Assembly (NCBI GenBank): GCA_002887195.1
Contig: PJAB01001145.1
Location: forward strand, 1 to 16,857
Source of the DNA: Chrysochromulina parva
Lineage: Eukaryota > Haptophyta > Prymnesiales > Chrysochromulinaceae
Length of the DNA: 16,857 bases
Reading direction: 5' to 3'
Shown here: piece after piece, positions 7,858 to 14,281 of the stretch
Numbering within the stretch: the first letter of the stretch is position 1
How the letters are laid out: the number at the start of each line of letters is the position of its first letter
Notes under the pieces: model-generated
What the model was told of the DNA's origin: nothing
The model's database searches: none
What the model saw: only the letters and a program-made list of their open reading frames with translations
Made by a program: the position numbers and the translations under genes

Positions 7858-9097
7858 GAAAGCAAAACAGCTGCGGAAAAACAGATTGCCTCGCTCATTG
7901 TGGAGTCACGAAAAAGAGTCAGCGCGTCACAGCCAAGGAGCACGCATGCGTCCTTTCGGGTCCTCGAAAAATGAAAACCAGGCGTCGCTTCCGAGTGCGC
8001 TACGAATCCATCAGACCATGTTGATGGACCACGACCCCAGCACCCATGGCCGATTCAGCGATTCGCGCACTCCGAGCAATACGGCGATACGCGGAACGTG
8101 CGCCGGAGCGGTCGCAGTCTTGCGGCTCCCTTTCTCGCCTGCGCGGCCGCACAGCCCCGACTTCATGGGTGCCCTGATGAGTTCACAGCTCGATCTTCGG
8201 ACGCGCTCGAGCAAGCAGCTGATCAAGAGCGAGCAACGTGCCACGTGCCGGCCGATGATCGGACGCGACGAGTCGGGCCGGCTGTGTCTCTTCGGCCCGG
8301 ACAGGACGGACCGCATCGGCATGCCTGGGCCGGGTGGGTGGAAGCGCGTCGCATCCTTTGACGGTCTCTCCTCCTCGCAGCGCGGACTGCCGCTGCGGAC
8401 GCTTCGCATGGGGCCAGGGCCGGAGCAGTCGATGCCATATTTGAACCATTCCCGCTCCTCGTCAGGATACTCTCTCGGCCAGCGAACGTGGCCTGCGGTG
8501 CTATGAGAGTCCTTTTGAGAGGCGGCATGGAAACTTGGAGAGAGGACCAATGCACATCCCAGCTCTCCGCTCAGCCGATCATCGTGACGCTCCTCTGTCC
8601 TCGACCAAGGACGGAGACCAACTTGCATGCCCATTGCCAACGTTGGCGGGCTCGCGCACATCTGATGGATGGAGAGAGCGATATTTCATACCGTACGTTC
8701 GGCTACTATTTCGGAAAATGAGCTCGTCTCGACCCCGGGAAAGTGGGCCCGGCCGGATTCGGGACCGGACGATCCGTCCTCACGTCATCGACATTCTAGT
8801 AAGCTCGTCACGGATCTCGGCGATCTGCGCGCCCGGCGCTACGGCGCGCTCTCGTCGCCGGCCGCGCCGAGGAGCCGCATGGCCCCGCTCACGCACGCAT
8901 AGTCGGCCATTGTTGTACACACGAGCGCCGGTTCGTCCTTAGGCGTGTAACCACGATGTGGGTGACAGTACGTTTCCGTCCCTTCATACTGCCACTGATT
9001 TGCTGCCACTCATTTGACGATACTCCTCAGTGCGCGCCGCCGCCCCGAGATTCAATCTGAGACAAGCGTCGACGCGCCGCCACACTGAGATGCAATC
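7858..9097. other. 1.24-kb region without a recognisable gene
   Basis: This lies between the 5' end of the 7193-7857 gene and the 3' end of the aldo/keto reductase gene, both on the minus strand. Two long overlapping open frames face each other: + about 7811-8506 and - about 8011-8661. Neither shows a motif I recognise, and the plus frame lacks the third-position bias of the real genes. The minus frame contains one coding-looking stretch (WPREYPDEEREWFKYG, near 8440-8490) that might be an exon. Near 9040-9125 the motif GAGATKCAATCT occurs three times beside GCCGCC runs, overlapping the 3' end of the reductase gene. Confidence 0.45.
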
Positions 9098-10498
9098 TCA
9101 CAGGGCGCGCCGCCGCCGAGATGCAATCTTATTGATCTCCCGAATATCCGCGGGCGCAAGTCTGAAGTTGAACAGGTCCAGATTCTCGGCCGTGTACTTG
9201 GCGACCGTGTCTGGGTCGTCGCCCGTTCCGACAGCGAGTGTGCAGCCGCGTTCGAGGATCCAGCGCAGGCACACTTGAGCCACACTGACGTTGTGCGCAG
9301 CCGCGATGGCTTTCATCGAGGTATCATCAAACGGACAGTTCTTCATCGGACTCCACGCCTGATGAGGGAGGCCATCAGTGGTCATCAATGGTCATCAGTG
9401 GTCATCGGTGGTCATCACATCGGACGCCACGCCTGCTGAGGGACGAGGCCATCAGTGGCCATGAGTGGCCATCCGAGGCCATCAGAATGGCAATCAGAGG
9501 CCATCGGGATGGTATTCAGAATGGCCATCATCACCTCGTACGAGATGTTGTGCGCGAGATTGTACGAGATCGCCTCGTCGCGCTCGCCACACTGCTTGTC
9601 CTGCCCTCCGACCGACAGGTCGCACTGGTTGACCGAGGGCCTCACAGTAGCCACCTTGAGGAGAGCGTCGATCTGCGGCGGGTTGAAGTTGCTCAGACCG
9701 ATCGCACGCGTGAGGTTCAGGGCGACGGCCTGCTCGAGACCTTTCCACAGCGCGACGTTCTCGGGGTCGCTCGCCGGATGGTGGATCAGCATCAGATCAA
9801 GCTGCGCGACACCGAGCGTGCGGATCGCCAGCTGCACCTGCTCGAGCGCGTACTAGGGCGATCAGAGGTAGCCGCAGGTACTCATCAGCACTCAGAGGGT
9901 ATCGGAGCCCATCGGAGGCCATCGGAGCCCATCGCACCTGCTCGAGCGCATAGTCGGGCGAGCACCCGCCCGGGCAAGGGACGTGCACCTTGCTTGTCAT
10001 GAAGAAGGCGGAGCGCGGCGTGCTCGCGAGGACGCCCGCAATGTCCGTCGTCGAGGCGTAGTCGTTCGAAGTATCGATGCCTGAGCCCCCCGCGGCGAGC
10101 CATGCCGGGATACCCACCTTCGGATCCGAGCCGCAGCAAGTGCCAAGGTTGATCGACGGCATCAGGACGCCCGGAGCGATCTCGACGGTCTTGCCGGTGG
10201 CCCTGACCCGCGGCTCGCAGCAATAGAAAAAGTCGTCATACTTGGTGACATCCTTGGACGCGCAATTTGCGAGCGCGTAGCCTTGCTCCGAAAAGCAGCC
10301 GTACTCCGGTTCGTGGCAGCAGTAACCCGGTTGGCCGCCGAGGCCAGGGACGTTGAGCTCGGTGTCGCAGCGAGCGCCGCTCTCGGGTGCGGGGCACGCA
10401 TCCATGCAAGAGCCAAAATTATCGAAGCACGTCGGAGGTATAGCCAGAGCCGTGGCTAGCGACACAAGGAGCAGGGCAATCAGCATCGATTGCGGCAT
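9098..10498 (-). CDS. Aldo/keto reductase with signal peptide and Cys-rich N-terminal module
   Basis: Exons on the minus strand are 10498-9938, 9837-9535 and 9358-9098, giving 374 residues, all phase 0. Aldo/keto reductases reduce carbonyls with NADPH on a TIM barrel. The full catalytic tetrad is visible: Asp142 and Tyr147 in GIDTSNDY, Lys170 in FFMTSKV, and His206 in LMLIHHP. Other family markers are AIGLSNFNPPQIDALL, RPSVNQC, SYEAWSPMK across the second splice, and VAQVCLRWILERG. Unusually, residues 1-19 form a signal peptide (LIALLLVSLATALA). Residues 24-94 then hold ten cysteines, including CC pairs, before the barrel begins at about 103 (GKTVEIAPGVLMPSINLGT). This points to a secreted or ER-lumen enzyme, which is odd for a family that is normally cytosolic. 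It is divergent from the selenoprotein gene, with 214 bp between starts. The substrate cannot be told. Confidence 0.85.
9359..9534 (-). repeat. 176-nt intron with duplicated acceptor and 10-bp units
   Basis: The donor on the minus strand is GTGATG at 9534 and the acceptor is GCCTCCCTCATCAG at 9359. A second copy of the acceptor plus the first bases of the next exon lies inside the intron: 9418-9443 against 9344-9369, with two mismatches and a spacing of 74. The rest is TGATGACCAC/TGATGGCC-type units in the sense orientation of this minus-strand gene. Confidence 0.8.
9838..9937 (-). repeat. 100-nt intron with junction duplication
   Basis: Plus-strand positions 9834-9860 and 9934-9960 match at 24 of 27 bases, at a spacing of 100 that equals the intron length. 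Both copies include the coding-strand junction GAGCAG|GTGC. The body contains CGATGGGCTC and CGATGGCCTC units. Confidence 0.85.
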
Positions 10499-10712
10499 GT
10501 GATGCCAGGGCCGAGGCTTGACCCTCTATTTACATGCATTCAAGTTTGCGTTTGGCGTCGTGCTGACGCGTCTTTCTTGGAGGTGGATTCCGTTCCGCAT
10601 GTCAAAAAACGCGCAGAAGTCTACGACGACAAGTTCTTCGACTTATGACTTGACTTGACTTGACTTCGACACCTCATCTTCGTGCACAAGCAGCCCATCC
10701 GAGCCGCCCGCC
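10499..10712. promoter_or_regulatory. Divergent region between aldo/keto reductase and selenoprotein M genes
   Basis: 214 bp hold both promoters. A GACTT/TTGAC pentamer repeat (about five units) lies at about 10636-10668. The selenoprotein start has a good context (GCCCGCCATG). I see no TATA box. Confidence 0.5.
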
Positions 10713-11366
10713 ATGCTCGCGCTCGTACTCGCGCTTGGCCTCGGGAGCACCGACATCAATTGCAACATCTTCGATGAGACGATGGTCTGCGACAACGAGC
10801 GTGCGCGGCTGCGCCGCGCGGAGATTCGCACATGCTCTGGCTGACAGCTCAACCACTACCCGGAGGTGGCGAGCTTTGTGCGCGATACAGGCCAGGCGGA
10901 CCGCTACAAGGACCTCGAAATCAACTACATCGACCACCATAACCCGGACCTCGTACTCTTCGATGGCTCTGGCGAAGAGGTCCAGCGCATCGACCTCACG
11001 CGCATCCGCACGCTCGCCAACATCCACAAGTTGCTCACGATGCTTGGGATGAAGGAGCTGTGCCGCGATCTGAACGATTCGTGTGTGGCGTGGAAAACCT
11101 CGGGGCAGTGCACCGCCAACCCGGGCTACATGCACACGACCTGTCGGGCCGCGTGCGGCCTCTGCTCCGACAACGCGACCGCGGACACGAGTGTCCAGTG
11201 CGTGAACGCCAGCCCGGACCGCGATTGCGAGTATTGGTCCACGATTGGCGAGTGCTCGAAGAATCCTGACTTCATGGGCACGGCATGCAAGCGCTCATGC
11301 GGCCTGTGCCAGCCGGACGTCAAGAGCGACGACGACGACGACGACGAGTTCAAGGACGAGTTGTAG
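10713..11366 (+). CDS. SELENOM: Selenoprotein M-like ER oxidoreductase fused to two ShKT domains, with KDEL; TGA 10842-10844 read as selenocysteine
   Basis: Single exon, 217 residues including selenocysteine 44. Selenoprotein M and its relative Sep15 are thioredoxin-fold ER proteins thought to act as thiol-disulfide oxidoreductases in folding. The start MLALVLALGLGS is a short signal peptide. The redox motif is C41-S-G-U44, the CxxU spacing of SelM, in the context RRAEIRTCSGU-QLNHYPEVASFV. This aligns with the SelM pattern ...ETCGGUQLN...EVKAFV, and the rest of the fold follows: YKDLEINYIDHHNPDLVLFD and RIDLTRIRTLANIHKLLTML. Two six-cysteine ShKT modules come next: Cys 117, 124, 133, 144, 148, 151 and Cys 163, 172, 181, 192, 196, 199, each with a NPxYM- or NPxFM-like core. 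The tail is six Asp then EFKDEL, an acidic ER-retention signal. The TGA is in frame, homology continues straight through it, and a SECIS lies downstream. ShKT here is a structural module; nothing suggests a toxin. Confidence 0.93.
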
Positions 11367-11580
11367 CGAGACAAGTAAACGACACCACAGTAGGCAACCA
11401 TAGGCAGAGGCTCGGGCGACAAGATGGCGGCAGCAGCGTGCTGGCACTCTTGGCGGCTGCCCATGCAAAATTCATTCAGTCAGTTACCTTGGTCCAACTG
11501 CTACAACTCTTTGCACCTCTTGGCGGCAGCCCATGAACCGTGCGTTTACAAGGGGGGGCACGCGGCAAGACCGAAGATGC

Positions 11581-11675
11581 GCGCACACTTGAGAAGCACA
11601 TGATGGCTGAGCGCCGCAACGCACCTAAAATGCGAGGGGCTCAGACGGAGAAGAGCTTTTGGGTCAAGTGTGTGC
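11581..11675 (+). promoter_or_regulatory. SECIS element (type II-like) for selenocysteine insertion
   Basis: It sits 214 bp after the stop of the selenoprotein gene. Helix I: 11581-11592 pairs with 11664-11675 (12 bp, one G.T), then GAAGC 11593-11597 pairs with 11655-11659. The core is ATGA at 11600-11603 opposite GGAG at 11647-11650, giving the tandem sheared G.A/A.G pairs (11602.11649, 11603.11648). Helix II: CTGAGC 11607-11612 pairs with GCTCAG 11639-11644, with further weaker pairs. An unpaired AA lies at 11618-11619, 14 nt after ATGA. A small top helix CGCA/TGCG (11620-11623 with 11631-11634) closes a 7-nt loop, as in type II SECIS elements. The pairing was worked out by hand. Confidence 0.88.
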
Positions 11676-12076
11676 AGCGTTGTAAGCGTCTCAGACAGAC
11701 ACAGGTTTTGTAAAGCGCTCTCGGCACTCTCGGTTGACTCTCGGAGGACTGGGACGTCCACTTGCGCCCCGGACCCGCGACCATTGCCCGCGACGCGGTT
11801 CCGCAATGAATCGAAAGGTGCTAGTTGGCATGATGTAGTTGGCGTCCCCGCCCCTGCCGAGGGCCGTCACCTTCGACCTTGCCGCTCAGACGCTGTTTGC
11901 GCGCGTGTTTTGTGTTGTGTAGCTGCGTGGGGATGGAGCGAGCGGCATGCGAGCGGACGCTGTCATGCGAGCGAAAAAAAGTCGGGATGTTCATGGATGT
12001 TTCGGTTTCGGAGGCAGGTTTCCAAGAGACTCACTGAAAGTGATCGGCTCGGCGAGTCCGCGAACGCGTGCAAGAC
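11676..12076. other. Intergenic region, 401 bp
   Basis: This lies between the SECIS and the start of the LIM-protein gene. It should hold the selenoprotein polyadenylation region and the LIM promoter and 5' UTR. I see no repeats or convincing open frames. Confidence 0.5.
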
Positions 12077-13856
12077 ATGGGGGACTCAGAAGAATGGGAC
12101 ACGGACCCGGACTTCACGGCGGCCCCCGATCGGCACGGGCAGGGTTCCTCGATGGCCGGCGTGACCAATCCATACACCGAGAAGGTACCAGAGGAGCCCA
12201 AGGGGCCCAGCGCACGGGCGCTTGAGTATGGTGCGGGAGCGGTCGCGGAGAAAGAAATACCCAAAGTGGTCAAGCGCACGACCTCGTTTGGTGGCGGCGG
12301 CGGCGAGAAGTGCACGATCTGCAACAAGACGGTGTACGCTGCCGAGCGTGCCGCTGCGAATGGCAAGCCGTACCACAAGGAGTGCTTCCGCTGCGCCACG
12401 TGCAACGTCAAACTCACGAACAACTTCTGCGTGGATGCCAACTCAGGCGCGCTGCTCTGCAAGCCCCACTTTATGCAAAATGTGCGGGAGAACCCGGCCG
12501 TGGCGGGCAAGGCCGACTCGGCACGGCGCGAATCGATCATGCCCGTGCCCGAGGAATCGCCCGCGACGGCGCCCGCCCCTAAGCCCCCACCAGCACCCGC
12601 ACCCGCACCCGCACCCGCACCCCCACCCGCAGCCCCACCCACGCCCGCGCCCGCCGCGCCTGCGGCGCCGGCAGCCTCGCGATTCGGCGGCGGTGGTCAA
12701 AAGTGCGCGCGCTGCGGCAAGACGGTGTACGCGGCCGAGATGGCGATGGCACAGGGCGATATGTACCACAAGGACTGCATGCGGTGCCTCACATGTAACG
12801 TGAAGCTCGGTGGTCAGTACTGTGCCGATGCCAACGGCGGCCTCTTCTGCAAGCCGCACTTCGTGCAGGGGCTGCGTGCGAGCGGTGGCAAGTACGACAT
12901 GAGCGCGGACGCCTCCTCCGTGGCCGACAAGGCAGCAACGGACGAAGCGGCGGCGGACAAAGCGGCGGCGGAGAAAGCAGCAGCCGAGAAGGCAGCGGCT
13001 GACAAGGCGAAGGCGGAAAGAGCAGCAGCCGAGAAAGCAGCGGCCGACAAGGCGGCGGCTGACAAGGCGGCGGCCGAGAAGGCAGCGGCCGAGAGGGCGG
13101 AGGCCGAGAAGGCGGCGGCGGACAGGAAGGCGGCCGAGAAAGCAGCGGCAGACAAGGCGGCGGCGGAGAAGGCAGCAGCCGAGAGGGCGGCGGCCGAGAA
13201 GGCAGCAGCTGAGAAGGCAGCAGCTGAGAAGGAGGCAGCGGCCTTGGCAGCAGCGGCCGCCGTGCGCGCTGCCGCGGTCGCGGCAGTGCCCGCAGCGCCC
13301 CCACCCGCGCCTGCGCCCACGGCGGCGCCAGCCATGCAGAATGGGAACGGAACCCATTCGACGAAACAGACGAAACTCGATGCGACGTGGCTGCGATCGG
13401 CTTCGTCGCCAAGGGAAGCGGAACAGCGAGGAGCGCTACTGGCCTTCATGCAGGTGAGATCTCCCTTGATCTCCCTTGATCTCCCTTGATCTCCCTTGAT
13501 CTCCCTTGAACAGCGAGGAGCGCTACTTCATGCAGGTGAGGGTGCCACTGAGTGCCACTGAGTGCCACTGAGTATCACTAAATGCCTCTGATTATCACTG
13601 AGTGCCACGGATTGCGTGCCTGTTCTTACCTTTGCGCAGCGCGAGCAGCTACGGATCTCCCTTGATCTCCCTTGATCTCCATTGATCTCCATTGATCTCC
13701 CCTGATCCCCCTTGATCCCCCTTGATCTCCCTTGAACAGCGCGAGCAGCTACGGGTCTCCGATGTGCTTCGGCTCGCCGCGGGGCTGCTCGACAATGAGG
13801 GGAAGCTGTCAGAGTTGCCTAATATGGATCTGCCCGGTCAGCCCTCATACGTCTGA
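12077..13856 (+). CDS. Two-LIM-domain protein with long Ala/Lys/Glu helical region
   Basis: Exons 12077-13453 and 13740-13856 give 497 residues. LIM domains are double zinc fingers that bind proteins, often actin-cytoskeleton partners. The N-terminus has [11 protein letters not shown], like the WETDPDF motif near cortactin-type actin-binding repeats. LIM1 ligands: Cys79, 82, His100, Cys103, 106, 109, 128, His131. LIM2: Cys210, 213, His231, Cys234, 237, 240, 258, His261. The two share NVKL and CKPHF and look like an internal duplication. They are separated by a Pro/Ala linker (about 164-198). Residues about 281-395 are near-perfect [15 protein letters not shown] pentads, likely one long alpha-helix, followed by a Pro/Ala stretch. 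The second exon adds [18 protein letters not shown] and a polar tail. A scaffold role at the cytoskeleton is inference. GTG at 12068 is in frame, but ATG at 12077 is the natural start. Confidence 0.88.
12585..12640 (+). repeat. CCCGCA hexamer repeat coding for Pro-Ala
   Basis: Tandem CACCCGCACC units encode the PAPAPAP linker between the LIM domains. Confidence 0.8.
12918..13255 (+). repeat. 15-bp coding minisatellite (AAAEK pentads)
   Basis: A tandem array of about 22 units of roughly GCGGCGGCCGAGAAG encodes [15 protein letters not shown]. Synonymous codons vary between units, so protein-level selection is plausible. The array also creates long open frames on the other strand that are artefacts. 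Confidence 0.85.
13454..13739 (+). repeat. 286-nt intron with duplicated donor, duplicated acceptor and 10-bp arrays
   Basis: After the donor (GTGAGA) a CTCCCTTGAT array runs to about 13508. A partial copy of the upstream exon end plus its donor follows (13508-13540 against 13421-13458, the inner copy missing 5 bases). Next come GAGTGCCACT units, a conventional pyrimidine-rich acceptor (13638-13639) and the first 15 bases of the next exon (13640-13654). A second CTCCCTTGAT array then leads to a second acceptor, and the same 15 exon bases follow at 13740-13754, spacing 100. Using the inner acceptor would give [11 protein letters not shown] and a stop. Confidence 0.85.
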
Positions 13857-14281
13857 CGAGGAGCTGTGAAGACTATATGGTTCAGATGCTGAAGACCCAA
13901 GCTGGTGGTGCGAGTGGGAGGGAACTGGGGGGGTGGCAGGGAGAGGGGAATGAGGGCAGAGGAGTCACGATGGCTCCCTCTCTGCGCGCTCTGGGTCAGA
14001 AGGCGAGCGCGTGTGGACTGAGAGAGGAGCGACGTGGCGATGGTCGGGGGGGCGGAGGAGGATGGGACGGGGTAGGAGGCAGGGCCGCGCGCGGAGATGG
14101 AGATGGAGGTCTCCCTTCCGTTATGCCGTTTGTGGGGTCCGGTCAGGATACACTGATCGGTTACGAAATCGTTCATAAGCGCTCTTGTGGAAACACGAGA
14201 CGTGTGTTTCACAGCCAGGGCGAATGTGTTTCACAGCAGCAGCGGGCGCGAAACATCTCGGGCGCCCACCGACCGCAACCA
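13857..14281 (+). promoter_or_regulatory. Purine-rich upstream region of the polymerase gene with G-quadruplex motif
   Basis: 425 bp lie between the LIM stop and the polymerase start. A canonical G-quadruplex pattern lies at 13927-13956 (G7, 5-nt loop, G3, 3-nt loop, G4, 5-nt loop, G3), and a second G-run cluster lies at about 14045-14092. The polymerase frame is open through here from 13877, but the translation has no polymerase similarity and is Gly/Arg-rich, so I treat it as promoter/5' UTR. Confidence 0.6.

Noticed and set aside
7811..8661. Facing open frames of 216 and 231 codons as genes
   Set aside because: No recognisable motif in either, and they overlap head-on. I could not decide between them, so I left the region as unassigned.
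10842..10844. In-frame TGA read as a stop or pseudogene
   Set aside because: SelM-like sequence continues on both sides, the TGA is at the selenocysteine site of the family, and a SECIS lies downstream.
11061..11309. ShKT modules as a toxin gene
   Set aside because: ShKT is a common six-cysteine module in enzymes and ER proteins. Here it is attached to a redox domain with an ER-retention signal.
12443..13449. Long minus-strand open frames opposite the LIM gene
   Set aside because: They are low-complexity translations of the repeat-rich coding strand (Leu/Arg- or Ala/Ser-rich) without domain content. They arise from the 15-bp periodic array.
13877..14281. N-terminal extension of polymerase delta from 13877
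   Set aside because: The extra 135 residues have no polymerase similarity. Starting at 14282 puts catalytic motifs at the expected distance from the N-terminus.
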